Source: Azolla caroliniana
Lineage: Eukaryota > Polypodiophyta
Assembly (NCBI GenBank): GCA_043228905.1
Contig: JBHGNT010000014.1
Coordinates: forward strand, 7,192,001-7,256,000
Length of the DNA: 64,000 bases
Direction of reading: 5' to 3'
Shown one piece after another: positions 1 through 11,509 of the stretch; positions within the stretch are counted from its first letter, which is position 1, and each line of letters starts with the position of its first letter. The notes below the pieces were generated by a model. That model saw nothing but the letters and a program-made list of their open reading frames with translations, was not told the DNA's origin and searched no databases. A program made the position numbers and the translations under genes.

Positions 1-1453
1 CAGATTCTTTCGTCCAAACCATTCTAGCACAAATTGATCCCTCTTGAGCATCTTGTTCGCAGTCGCAGCAACCAGGTACGGACTATCGACAATTCGAATG
101 TCATGATGGATTACTATTCTTTAAGAAACTCTGGTATGTTCCTAATGGTTCTTGTCGCCTTCGAGTAGTCCAAAACTGCCATGACACATATACAGTTGGT
201 CATTTTGGTAGTACTAAAACATTAGATTTAGTACAATGATCATTCTAGTGGCCCCATATGCGATAATTTGTTGAAGATTTTGTTCAGACTTATGATACAT
301 GTTGGAGAGCAAAAAATGCCAAGGCATCATCCATATGGTTTATTAGAACCATTACCAATTCCAAGCAAGCCGTGGCAATCCATTGCTCGAGATTTCATCA
401 CAGATCTTCCGGTCTCTAAGGGATTTGATGCGATCTTAACAGTAGTAGATCAATATACAAAGATGGCTCATTTCCTGCCATGAACTAAGGAAATCTCTAG
501 TGAGGAAACTGCTGAAACTGTCGTGCGTGAAGTATGTCGGCATCAAGGCCTTCCCGATAGTATCATCAATGACCATGGACCCCAATTCGTCTCGAAATTC
601 TGGAAGCACCTCTTTAAAATGCTCAAGGTCACTTGTAACCTCCCCTCTGGCTACCACCCGCAAACAAACGGCCAAGCAGAACGAACAAATCAAACGTTGG
701 AGCAATATCTTTGGTGCTTTCTAAGCTATCATCAAGATGATTGGGCAGATATTCTCCACTTCACCGAATTTGCGTATAATTACTCTGTCCACTCATCGAC
801 AAAGGTTACACCATTTTATGTTTATATGGGTTGTCACCCCTAGTGGTGTGTATTCCCAAAATCCTTGCACAAGATACAAGAGGATTTATCTACTCATCTA
901 CAGCAAGCTGAACAAACACACAAGGTTTATGTAGATCGTCATCGGCTTCCATCTAGTTTTAACATTGGAGATTGGGTATGGCTACTTCGACAACACATCA
1001 AGACTACTCGCCCATGCGAGAAGTTGGATTATCGGCGATTAGGTCCTTTCCGTATTTTCGGAAAAATTAATGATGTCACTTTTCGTCTCGATCTACCTCC
1101 ACAACTTCGGATACATTCGGTGTTTCATAGTTCTCTCCTTGAACCCTATCGAGACAGCACCATCACAGGTCGTATTAAACAACCTCCACCCCCGATCGAA
1201 CTTGAAGATGGAGGTTGAACCTGAGTACGAGGTTGCCGCCATCCTTGATTCCAAGATTGTTCACAACAAACTCTACTATTTAGTCGATTGGCTAGGATAT
1301 AGTCCCAACGAGTGTACTTGGGAACCAATAGAGAATGTGACCAATGCTCGTGCTTTTCTTGAAGACTTCCATCGTCAATATCCAGACAAACCGGATCCTC
1401 AATCCAAAACAACTTGTGACACTCGTCTTTTTAAAGGCGGGATAGTGTCATGA
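1..1453 (+). pseudogene. Ty3 integrase with chromodomain (broken)
   Basis: The end of RNase H and the H2C2 zinc-binding part of integrase are readable from about base 1 to 300. They are followed by the core ([23 protein letters not shown] with the second catalytic Asp; NGQAERTNQT with the catalytic Glu) and a GDWVWLL C-terminal fold. A chromodomain (YEVAAILDSK ... LVDWLGYSPNECTWEP) starts near 1220. In the family, integrase inserts the cDNA and the chromodomain tethers it to modified histones. Breaks seen: a frame change near 310, in-frame stops at 481-483 (TGA) and 841-843 (TAG), and a one-base frame change near 1211 just before the chromodomain. No functional product is expected. Confidence 0.9.
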
Positions 1454-1735
1454 TTTGGCAAGACTTGAACCCATGACCTTATGTTACATGGGTCAAGCTC
1501 TTGACCATTAGACTATATATTGTAATACGAAAGATATTATTTTCATTTAAGTTTTACTATAGAAAATTGATGTATATTCCAAATTTCTTTGGAACATTCT
1601 AGAAACTTCAGGAGTACTCCTGAGAACATTATAAAAGGAGGCACAAGGCATTATTTCGAACCAAATCAGTTCAACGCCAGTCTTAAACCTCGTACCTACT
1701 ATTGTATATTCTCTTAACATAATATATAAACACAT
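1446..1735 (+). repeat. G1 3' LTR (5' part)
   Basis: The LTR starts TGTCATGATT directly after the coding end and matches the G7 LTR (33891-34326, opposite strand) until about 1725, where the two diverge. It contains an antisense tRNA-like module, a TATA-like motif near 1633, and a GAACC...GTTC inverted repeat followed by AACGCCAGTC near 1680. The right boundary is uncertain. Confidence 0.7.
1455..1520 (-). other. tRNA-like module inside LTR
   Basis: Read on the minus strand, there is an A-box-like CTAATGGTCAAGAGC and, about 30 bases later, a B-box-like GGGTTCAAGTC, as in a tRNA D-arm and T-arm. No acceptor stem closes it, so it is tRNA-derived or tRNA-like rather than a tRNA gene. It lies antisense to the LTR, between its 5' end and its TATA box. 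Confidence 0.55.
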
Positions 1736-2096
1736 TCGCATTCACAAGTGGAATGATCACGCATAAAGGGAAGGATAAGGAACATTTTGATTGATTTTAG
1801 TACTTTTTCAATGATTTTACAAAACACATTGATACCAATATCATACATGTTCAAATATATTATGAAAAAGGTTTAAAATCCACTATTTTCGTGATTTAGA
1901 AATAAATAAATAAAGAGGAATTTCAAAAAGTTACGTTCTCAATTTATATCACAAACTTTACAACCAATGTTATTTTATAAGAAACGATTTTTTAGAAATC
2001 ATAAGAATTCAAAACACATGCTTTTATATTACTCGATTTGTTACAAGCAGAATGTAGTTACACTTAATAGCCAAAAATACATTCATGATCACTCCT
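1736..2096. other. AT-rich stretch without a gene
   Basis: I see no coding frame or known element. The bases near 1722-1760 resemble the reverse complement of 21330-21373. The right end adjoins the 3' end of the minus-strand DUF7869-type gene and could hold its downstream region. Confidence 0.5.
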
Positions 2097-2852
2097 TTAC
2101 GGAGAATTACTACTATAACTAATATACAATGACGATTCCTCCTCGTCATCCTCGGATGTACCAATCAAAGCATTATCTTCGTCATAAACCAAATGGTTTG
2201 ACTCTAGATTATATGTAGCAGACCTCGTTTGCCTTCGACTCGAGCCACCTTGTAGACCTGGTAATTTTTCTTTCATTATATCTATTGTTAACTTCCTTAA
2301 TTGTCTGGCTTCTGTAAGCGTGAATTCGTACACGATGATATCCACATCAGAGATATTAAGGGTCGAGGTGTTACGAATGTTTTGCTTCCTCTTCCTACCT
2401 CCCCTTGTCATTGGGCATTCAATCATCTCCAATGTATAGTTACCCATAAAAGCATTTACACTTCTAGTGTTGTACCAATGAATGTTTATAGACTTGATTG
2501 TGTTTTCTATTTCATGCATTAGCACTTCTAGAATTTTACCAACCCAAAATTGGTGGCCATGTGAGTTCTCATTAGCAGGTGTTGCAATCAACATCCCCAC
2601 CGCGAGCTCTTGCAAATTGCCTTGCCATCTACCTTCGACTGCTTTGGTCATCCTTGGTCCCACATAAATGTCTCGTTGTTGTGGATGGACCAAATTGTCA
2701 GTAATCGCATTTGTTTGTTGCTCCGGAGTTTTATTTACACGATCATGTTGTAGCGACCATGTGAATGGCGTTTCCAAATTCCAATTATCACCAAATACAC
2801 AATTGTCTATAATTCCTTTCTGATCACTAAAATATACATCCCACCATGACAT
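2097..2852 (-). CDS. C-terminal open frame of the DUF7869-type locus
   Basis: This is an uninterrupted 251-codon frame. It starts with a methionine (MSWWDVYFSDQ) and ends with an acidic tail (SEDDEEESSLY). It includes a basic patch (RGGRKRKQ) that could act in nuclear import. Such an extension often follows the DUF7869 core in related proteins, but I do not recognise a separate domain. It is probably the 3' part of the broken gene rather than an independent one. Confidence 0.4.
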   Translation of the reverse strand: MSWWDVYFSDQKGIIDNCVFGDNWNLETPFTWSLQHDRVNKTPEQQTNAITDNLVHPQQRDIYVGPRMTKAVEGRWQGNLQELAVGMLIATPANENSHGHQFWVGKILEVLMHEIENTIKSINIHWYNTRSVNAFMGNYTLEMIECPMTRGGRKRKQNIRNTSTLNISDVDIIVYEFTLTEARQLRKLTIDIMKEKLPGLQGGSSRRQTRSATYNLESNHLVYDEDNALIGTSEDDEEESSLYISYSSNSP

Positions 2853-4726
2853 GTCTTGTTGTGCAGTATATTTCTGTGCGGCCTCAATATGCTTTCTTTT
2901 TTCTTTTAAGGCTTGGAGTCATAATTGTTTTTGTTCCGATACCAAGTCACTATGCAACTGTCCTTTCTTCTCAATTGGCATTTGTTTAGCTCCATGGACA
3001 ATTGTACTCGGCATACAAAGTAATAACTAGAAACCATCTTCAAGTTCCCATGTTGTAGAAGATGAATATTGTTTAGCATACAAAAGCGTAGAACCACTTA
3101 TTTCATTTTTCTTTATCATAAAAATGTGATTGAAGCTTATATTGTTTAACTGGGCGAGCACTTTAACATTCCCAACACCCCCATCTGATATATATCTCTT
3201 AAAGTCATATACCTCCTTCAAGTGTAACACTTTTGGGCGTGGTGTATATGCATCACAAATGACATCAAATAGTTTTGGTAATGTGAAAGCATCATGCCGA
3301 GACAACTGTCTAGAGAATGTGCTAAACATCTTATCTATATGATCATGTGTGTGGCCAACCAAAAGAAAATTGACTTTCACTTTTCTAAACAATCCTTGGT
3401 TGACCAACATACTTAGATAGCCCTACACAGTTGAATATTTGTTCTCTCTAGCAGTATTGTCCAATTGAATGTATAGAACAGGGGGGAACGGTTAGCCCCA
3501 AGACATCAAAACTCGGTGAATCATTGTAACTGTTAGGTTAGGGTCATTGTGAACATTGGGGTATGTAATGAAGACGTGGGGTCCAACAGACCTATTATAA
3601 ACCAAGCATCCCACCAAGTGCATTTGAACAAGGCACTCATCATTGATGTCTTTGGGGAGCCTCCGCATTTGCGGCAAGTACGTCTTATTCTGGTCCATGC
3701 CATCTATCATTAAGCACATGTACTGTTCGGGCCTCTTCAAACACCTCTCTCTATGATGCATCGCCTTCTTTTGTTCTAACGATTGTGCCTCACGATGCTC
3801 CTGTAGTAACTTCTTACTCATATCCTTTTCCATTGATGTCTTTGCACCTTTAGCCAAACTTTTAAGATTTGCACAAATGGAGCAATTCCCCATGCGTACT
3901 TTACGCAGAATGATAACATTTGAAAACCGAGCTCTCCATAATCTTGTGAATTGGCTATATGTGACAGATTTATTACTTGAGCCCACCATATCTGATCGAT
4001 AAACATCATAAACTTCCCGATGTGTGTAATTATCAGAGAGGTGCATCCTACCTGTAGTGGGCATTACTTCACAATTTAACTGAAAGTAACTTTTCATCCA
4101 ACCAATAGCATGTCTTCCAATTACACCTTTCATACTTGGAACCTCTTTACAATTGAGCATCTGATTCCCGCTAATAGATGTTGTTGTATTCTATGTAGCC
4201 GCATGTTACTAACACATAATGCAATTTTGAAGGCAACTCTACAGATCTGTTGTGCATGGAAGATATAATACTCGAATGATACTTTGATCCCCGTACATTT
4301 GTCAGACACTAGTTGCATATGTGACCCGAGGTAAGTGTCTTGCTCATCACTAGTCATCGAAAAATAGTATCACCTAATTCTCGCAACTTTGATTTTCGAA
4401 TCATAGACATACAACCACGGGCACAACATATTATGTTGACATCAAATCCAATCTGCTTATCTGATGTCACCAAGTTAAATCTGGCCAGACGAATTCTACG
4501 TAGGATTCTTCTAATATGCATAAGGCTTCCAGATTTCTCTTTCTACATAGAAGTTGGGGTAACCTTGTTACAATCCAATTCTTTGTTGTCACCATCGCCC
4601 ATGATATTCGATGTTTCATTGGCACTACCTTCATTCTCTGTATCTTTATTAATATCGTATTCTTCAATAGAGAACTATTCAGATGTGTCATTATTCACAT
4701 GTGTTTTAGGTGAAGATGAGCTCAAA

Positions 4727-4832
4727 CAATACTCTTCAATAGAAATGGGTGAGTCTGTCGACAAACAATATTCTTCGATAGAAAATGTTGAGTCTGTCGA
4801 AAGTCAATACTCTTTGGTAGACGAAGAGTCTG
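4727..4832 (-). repeat. 39-bp tandem repeat (13-residue unit)
   Basis: Nearly three copies of a 39-bp unit start near 4727, 4766 and 4805. Read on the minus strand they encode the unit STDSTFSIEEYCL with substitutions. The period is a multiple of three, as expected if the region once coded. Confidence 0.7.
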
Positions 4833-4861
4833 TGTCATGAATAGATGAAACCCCAAGAGGT

Positions 4862-4922
4862 TTAGGGTGACTCGAACCCATGACCTCCTAAGGAGAAGCA
4901 CTCAGCTCTAGCCATTAGATTA
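4862..4922 (-). other. tRNA-like module inside LTR
   Basis: On the minus strand, ATCTAATGGCTAGAGCTGAG (A-box-like) is followed by ATGGGTTCGAGTCACCC (B-box with a partial T-arm), with tRNA-like spacing. It is antisense to the G2 LTR. Confidence 0.6.
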
Positions 4923-4984
4923 TATATGTTGTACATAAGGATATTATAATTTACTTTATTATAATATTGATAATGTAACCCTAT

Positions 4985-5085
4985 AAATATCCAAAGGGTG
5001 CCATGACCCTTCAATATCCCAAAGGGTGCCATGAATCTTCAATATCCCAAAGGGTATCATGACCCTACAAACATCCAAGGGGCAC
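4985..5085 (+). repeat. 28-bp tandem repeat in U3
   Basis: Three to four copies of a unit like AATATCCCAAAGGGTGCCAT lie between the tRNA-like module and the TATA box of the G2 LTR. CCAAAGGG is itself nearly palindromic. The placement suggests U3 control sequence, but this is inference. Confidence 0.75.
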
Positions 5086-5317
5086 ATACTACTCCTATAT
5101 AAATAGGACATATTGTATTGTTAGAACCATTCTGGTTCAACACCAGCCTTTGGCAAATATTCTAGTTCTTGCTCTTGTATATTTTCCTATTATAATAAAA
5201 TATAGTCATTGTTCTCTCTTTCTTTTCCTCTCTTGCTCAATAGACTTCTTTTGTCAAGCCAAGGCCTTGACCGTTTGAACCAGAATATCTTCTCTCTTTC
5301 TCTCTCTCTTTATCACC

Positions 5318-5318
<1 letters not shown>

Positions 5319-5352
<34 letters not shown>
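5319..5352 (+). repeat. (CT)n microsatellite in G2 leader
   Basis: An uninterrupted CT run lies between the G2 LTR and the gag ATG. G4 has a similar pyrimidine-rich tract at the end of its LTR. Confidence 0.9.
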
Positions 5353-5354
<2 letters not shown>

Positions 5355-5406
5355 TTCCTTCTTTTTCTTGAGAATCCTATCAAGCGTTATCATCGCCATG
5401 GAGTTC

Positions 5407-5795
5407 TGTTGGCCGGTCAGAAGAGCAAGGACAAGTGGGAAGGCGGAGTCGGATCGGATAATAGGAAGTAAATAATAATATATTTATTATTCGGAGGGAC
5501 GGATCCGGTACAGTTGTACCGATCCGGATCCGGACCGATTCGGATGCCGGTTGCCTAAGCGCACCGATTGTAACCTTGCCGGATGCCTATAAAAGGATCC
5601 GATGATTTGTAAATGCTTTACGGAAGAAATACAATTATACCTATTGCGTGTTTATCTTTGTCTTTGTATTATTTTACCGTCTGTGCTTAGTGTAATCATC
5701 TTACGCGTGTAACCTAGCATCCAATCCTTACCACCCCTTTGGAGAAGTGTCGAATAGACACCTGTGTTGAGGCTAGTCCAGCCAGGCATACAACA
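5407..5795 (+). repeat. G3 5' LTR
   Basis: It begins TGTTGGCCGG and ends GGCATACAACA. It is CpG-rich, with repeated CGGATCCGG motifs. It matches 14722-15110 along its whole length. Confidence 0.95.
5506..5596 (+). promoter_or_regulatory. G3 LTR promoter region
   Basis: An inverted repeat GGATCCGGTAC / GTACCGATCC around AGTT (about 5510-5535) lies upstream of the TATA box CTATAAAAGG at about 5588. This is the expected Pol II start region of the element. Confidence 0.6.
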
Positions 5796-5801
5796 CTATT
5801 T

Positions 5802-5818
5802 TGGCGACCACGATTCCT
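5802..5818 (+). other. G3 primer binding site (putative)
   Basis: TGGCGACCACGATTCCT begins six bases after the 5' LTR. It would pair with a tRNA ending GGTCGCCA. I cannot name the tRNA with confidence. Confidence 0.45.
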
Positions 5819-5847
5819 GCAAAGTGCAGAGGACAACCGGGGGATGG

Positions 5848-7545
5848 ATGTCTAGACCAAACGACGACCACATCACCGAACGAGGGAGACGATACACCGA
5901 ACGAGAGCAACGATGGGAAGCCCTGCAGCAAGCCGTCGACGAGATCCGGCGAGATCAGTCATTCTCAAGAACTCTTCGGAGAGTCGCAAAAGAAGCACTA
6001 CAGTTCCGGGTTCTGCAAGTCCCCGACGAAGGCAGTAGCATAACAAGCCTGCAAGAGGCGGAAACGATACTACAGACGCTCGCCGGTGGCGACGGGGACT
6101 CGGAAGCATTCGCAACACTCGAGGTGGAGTCGGAAAGCGATGGAAGCATTGCGTCCCGGTATAAAAGCAGCCACAACACACCAAACGACCCGGGGGAAGA
6201 GGAGTCGGAAGACACAGAGGAAGAAATAACCTTGGAGTTCGGTGACCGGGAATCGCCGAGGGAGGCTGACCGGATACCGACAACAGCCGTGAAGGAACCG
6301 AAGGACCGGATACCGGCACCAACCGCGGAGGAACCGAAGGTTCTAACACCGACGCCAACAACGGACAGAGAGCGGAGAGAGCAGGAGAGTCAGTTGGATG
6401 ACACGAGGTCGTACCCATACCCAAAGTACCGGGATGAGCCCGACGCGGAGGCACACGTGTATGCATTCCTCCAAACATGGGAAGCCAACCATGTTTCCCA
6501 AAGACTGATGGAGCCCGAAGCCGAACGATCCAAAGTCGCCGAATTCGGCATGACCTTAGAAGGACCAACGGCCCGTTGGCACGCAAAGCACTTACCTGGC
6601 AGCTTTGCCACATTCGATGCCTTGAAGGCCAAATTCCTCAGGCTTTTTCACAGACAAGTTGAGCAAAGGGAATTGGTCGGGCAGTTCTACACCACCCGGC
6701 AGGAAGAGAACGAGACTGTGCCACAATTCATCATTCGGTTTTAGACCCTGCACAGCCAACTGACGAGAGCACCACCCGAAGACGAAGCCAAAGCAGTCTT
6801 TTTGGCCGCGCTAAAAGAGCCACTTCGAACGATGTGAGGAGTCCTTGATTTCCACACCAGCACAATGGACCAAGTTATTGATCGGGTCTTAGAAATGGAC
6901 AAGACTAGCTCCTTCTTGTCGATGGGGATGTTACACCGGGCACTCCCGAAGGAGGAAGACCTGAGGTTCCGACAAGCCTTACAATGCACAACATGCCTAA
7001 AGTCGGGCCACTCAACGGTAGACTGCAACCTACGGACACAATGTATGATCTGCAACTCTCGAGCCCATACAACGGACCGATGCGAATATAACCTGTTAAA
7101 TCGGCAAGCGGCACCGGTTCGACACATAGAACCGCGCAATCAGGACCTGGATGAGGATCGATTCCGGAGAGACGACTGCTACCAACGCGAACGCGGTAAC
7201 AGATACGCTGATAGAAGACGTGATAACTATGACCGAGAGGAGAAATGCAGAGATAGCTACCCCCGGGACCGGTACGACCGAGACGAATCCCCGAAATACG
7301 AATGACGCAGAGAAGAGAGGCGACAAGGGAACCGGAATTTCCGACGGAATCAGAAGCGTGGATTTTTCCGACGAGAGGAACGTCGGGAGGCAGCAAGGAA
7401 TGACAACCCGGTATCGGTACTGGATAACCGGAAAACCGAAGACGACCGCCAAAGTATACCCACCCCCAAACCGGGGACAAAGGAGAAACGAGCAACAGTC
7501 ACAAGGTGTACTGTTATTACTGCCCTAAGGAGGGCCATTATAGTA
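5848..7545 (+). pseudogene. G3 gag (nucleocapsid/capsid), broken
   Basis: The frame starts at ATG 5848 (MSRPNDDH). The N-terminal third is Glu/Ser/Pro-rich. A retrotransposon gag core follows (PDAEAHVYAFLQTWEANH ... GPTARWHAKHLP ... FLRLFHRQ) at about 6430-6740. Two CCHC knuckles (CTTCLKSGHSTVDC and CMICNSRAHTTDRC) are near 6990-7080, then an Arg/Asp-rich linker. A third knuckle (CYYCPKEGHYSNQC) lies near 7508 in another frame, so at least one frameshift separates it. Stops TAG (6742) and TGA (6836) stand where a Trp codon is expected. Gag would package element RNA in cytoplasmic particles; this copy cannot make a full protein. Confidence 0.85.
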
Positions 7546-10500
7546 ACCAATGCCCAAGCAAAACCAATGACAAGCAGCCGGCAGTCAACATGGTTACAGC
7601 CGAAATAACGGAAGTGCAGCAGGTCACAACCCGGTCAAAGGGAAAGGCCGACGAGTGGGAAGCCCAGGAGGCAATCAGAAAACAAGCACCACAATGGATC
7701 AAGAAGGCCAATGAACAGAATGCGGCAGAAGTAAGAGACCAAAATATGCCAAAAGACGAAGAAATCATACAGCCAGGAGAAAACCCGACGTGGCAAGCGC
7801 TCCAGGACTGTCAAATCGTGCTGCCGTTAGCACGGTTACTACAGTTGGTGCCACGGTTTACGGCAGACTTACAGGCATCCGTGAGCAAACCGCAGCCGAC
7901 GAGGCATCCGTACAAGGCGCTTACCCCCTACTGCTAGGACGATCATGGCTGCGAACGGCACATATCAAGCAAAATTGGCAAAAGAACATGATCACATTCC
8001 GGCGAGGGAAAACAAAGGTACGAGTAGCAACGCAACCACGGGTGATCGCCAGTAAGGAAGCAACTCCATTGTATGCGGAAAGCATCAACATGTTGGAGGG
8101 ATTACCGGATGAGGAAGTCGATCGGTACCTCGAGGAACACCCACGAATCGTCCCACTATTTGAGGTGGATATCACGGCGGTAGTAGAACCGTACATCACG
8201 ACGCCGGACGAACCGGACCAAGCGGTGATCCAGGAACTGCGACAAGCGCAGGAATCCCTAGAGAGGGAGATGACGATATCCCAGAGGGTAAAAGCATCCC
8301 AACTAGAGGAGGTGGACCTCGGCACAACAGACAAGCCCCGACCGGTAAAAGTCGCAAAGGAATTGCCGAAGAAAGAAAAGAAGGCAATGGTAGCATTAGT
8401 AACAGACTTCAAGGATGTGTTCGCGTGGTCATACGAAGACATGCGAGGACTGGACCCCCAGCTCTATCAGCACCAAATTCACCTAAGTACGGACGCGAAA
8501 CCGATCGCTCAACGCAGGTACCAGATGAATCCAAATTATGCGACAAAGGTGAAGGAGGAGATTGATAAGCTCCTCCGGGTCGGATTTATCTGACCGATCA
8601 AGCAGGCAACCTAACTGAGTCCGATAATGGTGGTCCCGAAAAAGAACGGCAAAATCCGGGTATGTGTGGACTACCGGAAACTAAATGCCGCAACGGTGAC
8701 CGATGCGTTTCCACTACCATTTACGGACGGGGTGTTAGATGCGGTAGCTGGCCACGAAGTTTACAGCTTCCTGGATGGATTTAGCGGTTACAACCAAATA
8801 CGAATGAACCCGGCCGATCAGGAGAAGACAACGTTCGTTACGGAATGGGGAGTGTTCGTCGCGGTCGTGATGATGTTCGGACTAAAGACGGCCCCATCGA
8901 CCTTTCAAAGGATAATAATGGAAATTTTCGGGGAATATATCCCCGGTTTTATGCAGGTCTTCCTTGACGATTTCGCGGTCTACAGCCGGCACGGAGAGCA
9001 TCTCGATCACCTCCGGCTGTGCCTAGAGAAGTGCCGCGAGTACCGGTTGAGTCTGAACCCGGCCAAGTGCGTCTTTGGAGTTGCAAGCGGCAACTTGCTA
9101 GGGCACGTGGTGAGTAAGGAAGGAATCGCGGTAGATCCGGATAAAGTAAAGGCGATTCTCGAGGCACCAGCACCAAATAACGCAAAGGCTTTAAGCCGGT
9201 TCCTGGGCCAAATAAGGTGGCATAGTCGGATGATACGGCACCTCGCACACTTCACTACACCATTGCATGCCGCCGTACACAGGGTACCCTTCCTATTGGC
9301 GGAGACGGAGGAGAAAGCCTACCAAGCGCTGAAGGTTATGTTGTCGCAAGCTCCGGTGGTGCAACCGCCGGATTGGAGTAAAAGCTTTCATGTCTTCGTC
9401 GACGCGTCGGACGTAGCAATCGGCAGCGTTCTGATGCAACTCACGGAGCCGAAATGGTACCGGCCGGTGTATTACGCAAGCCGGAAACTCTCAAAAGCCG
9501 AACGGAACTACTCTACGACGGAACGAGAGGCATTAGGAATGGTGTATAGTGTCACAAAGTACAGGCACTATCTGCTCGGAAGGAAGTTTTCCTTCCATGT
9601 CGACCATTCGGCACTACTCTACCTGGTCTCGAAGGCATTACTGACGGGAAAAATTGCACGATGGACACTGCTGTTACAGGAATTTGAATTCGACATTTTA
9701 CACCGACCCGGGGCGCAGCATGCGGTAGCTGACCACCTAAGCAGACTCGAATCCGGAGAAGCAGGGGACGGCGTACAGGATGAGTTCCCCGACACCGAGT
9801 TGTTCCGGATCACGACGGAACCGGCAACAGATGCAACGGTAGCCGATGAAGACAAGTGGCTGACCGAGATGCATCAATTCCTGAGCACCGGAGTACCCCT
9901 GAAGAACAAGGACCGCGATATAAGGAAAAGGGTAGCAGTAAGAAGCAGACATTTCTGCTTGGTTGGAGACACCCTCTATCACAAGTGGGCAGATGGCATC
10001 TGGAGACGACCAGTGCGGAGCGATGAGAAGGATCTAATCTTCAGGGAAGCCCACTGTGGAATTGCCGGCGGGCATTATGCCGGCGGCGCAACCACTCGGA
10101 AAATATGGCAGAGCGGACTGTGGTGGCCCACCACCCTAAAAGATGCCGTGAAGTATAACAGAGAATGCGATTTGTATCAACGACTGGGCCAACCCACGGA
10201 GCAGGCCCGGATGCCACACCACCCGGTCTTGCCTTTGGAACCGTTTCAAAAGTGGGGGTTGGACTTTGTCGGTCCCTTCAAGCCACCGGCAATGCGAACC
10301 GGAAATCGGTATGTCATAGTGGCGACCGACTATTGCACCAAATGGGTGGAAGCGAAGGCCTTACGGGACAACACGACCGCTTCCACGGCAAAGTTCCTGT
10401 ACGAGTGCATATGGTGCCGGTATGGATGCCTGATCGAGCTTATAAGTGACCAAGGAGGACACTTTCTCGGGCAGGTAGTAGAAAGCCTGACGTGATTTTA

Positions 10501-11296
10501 CGCGGTGGTACATAAAAGGAGTACTCCCTACTACCCTCAAGCCCATGGACTAGCGGAATCGACGAACAAAACTCTGCAGAACATCCTACGAAAAATCATC
10601 AACGAGAACCGGACCGACTGGGATACGAATTTGCAGAGCGTGCTATGGGCGTACCGAACAACGTACAAAACCAGCATCCGGACAACCCCGTTCCGACTAG
10701 CATTCGGTTTAGAAGCGGTCATGCCGGTAGAGTTCCAGATCCCCAGCTTACGGATCCAGGTAAAGGAGCGCTTAAGTGAGAAGGAGTCCGAACGAATCTG
10801 GCTGGCGACGTTGTTGGAATTAGAAGAAAACCGAATAGCCAGCTTACTACAACTCGAACTGGAGCAAAGGACGAGAAAAGCTTTCGTGGACCGACACCGG
10901 CGTGGCAACGAAAAGGAGTTCGAAGTCGGAAAACCGGTACTACTATTCCAGACACGGATGGGGAACATGCCGGGAAAGTTGCGGTTTCGGTGAACCGGAC
11001 CGTTCTGGATCACCAAAGAGTACAATGGGTCGTATCAGCTCGGCACGTTGTCTGGAGAAGTCATCGGTAAGTGGGCAAATGGGTTTCGGCTAAAGCCGTA
11101 TAAGGGACATATGCCAGCCAACCCGTTCAAGCAAGACCCGGAAATCCGGCACGATCAGGAACCGACACCGACAGAAATCCGGACCGAGGAAGAACCCACA
11201 CCGATACCGACAAAGACTATCCCGGAAAACCGACAGAAGGAGATTCTGGTATCAGCGCGAACCGACCCGAACAAATCGGGCGGGACCGGAAAATGA
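7546..11296 (+). pseudogene. G3 pol: protease-RT-RNase H-integrase, broken
   Basis: From 7790 one frame runs through to 11296 with several stops. Protease: YPLLLGRSWLRTAHIKQNW; its catalytic motif is not clear. RT: VPKKNGKIRVCVDYRKLN, then the active site QVFLDDFAVYS near 8957. RNase H: HVFVDASDVAIGSVLMQ (near 9390), TTEREALGMV and HVDHSALLYL. Integrase: HCGIAGGHYAGG and ECDLYQ, where the second zinc Cys is Tyr. Its core carries Asp in WGLDFVGPF, Asp in ISDQGGHF and Glu in HGLAESTNKT. Stops at 8591 (TGA), 8612 (TAA), 10493 (TGA) and 10991 (TGA) stand at positions that are Trp in relatives or plausibly so. The lineage is a Ty3 group without a chromodomain. Confidence 0.9.
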
Positions 11297-11509
11297 CGTG
11301 GTCCAAAAAAAAAAAAAGAAAAAAGAAAAAAGAAAAATCAAAGTAATGATGATGGGGAGATCACAAGAGGTGGGAGCGCCACCATTCAATGAAGAGGTGC
11401 CATGAAGTAAAGGAGGACGTGCGCATACGTGCTATTTAAAGCATAGAACGTGGGCACCGACGTACGAGGTATAAGAAACACGCGGCAACCAAGAAAGGAC
11501 ATACTAATT

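Larger units (their letters stand above)
1..1735 (+). mobile_element. G1: 3' end of a Ty3/gypsy chromovirus
   Basis: This is the tail of a Ty3/gypsy element cut off by the window start. It contains the integrase zinc-binding region, integrase core, a C-terminal chromodomain and the start of a 3' LTR. G7 at 33891-35043 is a second copy of the same family on the other strand, with closely matching chromodomain and LTR. The coding part has stops and frameshifts, so this copy is dead. Confidence 0.9.
2097..4832 (-). pseudogene. DUF7869-type gene remnant
   Basis: Reading leftward from about 4830, the frames give an acidic serine-rich N-terminus and a zinc-ribbon-like stretch (MGNCSICANLK). Next come LMIDGMDQNKTYLPQ (near 3700), VLYIQLDNTARENK (near 3470) and LLVGHTHDHIDKMFS (near 3360). 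The last motif is typical of the DUF7869 family as I recall it. The three conserved Asp positions suggest an RNase H-like, transposase-derived fold, but that is inference; the function is unknown. The C-terminal 251-residue frame (2097-2852) is lysine-rich, then acidic. Breaks: stops near 3492, 3425 and 3027, a further stop near 2938, several stops in the N-terminal part, and at least one frame change near 4150. The G2 LTR begins at 4833 and may have cut the 5' end. It is not a retrotransposon gene and may be the only host-like locus here. Confidence 0.6.
4833..5272 (+). repeat. G2 5' LTR
   Basis: This 440-bp LTR starts TGTCATGA and ends CTTGACC, where G4 has CTTGACA. It holds an antisense tRNA-like module, a 28-bp tandem repeat, and TATATAAATA near 5097. 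GAACCATTCTGGTTC followed by AACACCAG lies near 5130. The order of parts matches the G1, G4, T1 and G7 LTRs although the sequences differ. Confidence 0.75.

Noticed and set aside
5873-6613. A 246-codon minus-strand frame in the G3 gag, and a similar one at 12037-12777
   Set aside because: Shadow frames of the gag and ORF3 in CpG-rich sequence, with low-complexity Ser/Pro/Leu content.
7790-8193. Calling an active G3 protease
   Set aside because: LLLGRSWL is present but I could not find a clear D-S/T-G motif in frame; the region has frame changes.
11297-11509. A possible A-rich promoter or poly(A) scar between pol and ORF3 in G3
   Set aside because: Only an A/AAAG run is seen; no TATA box, splice acceptor or retroposed tail could be supported.
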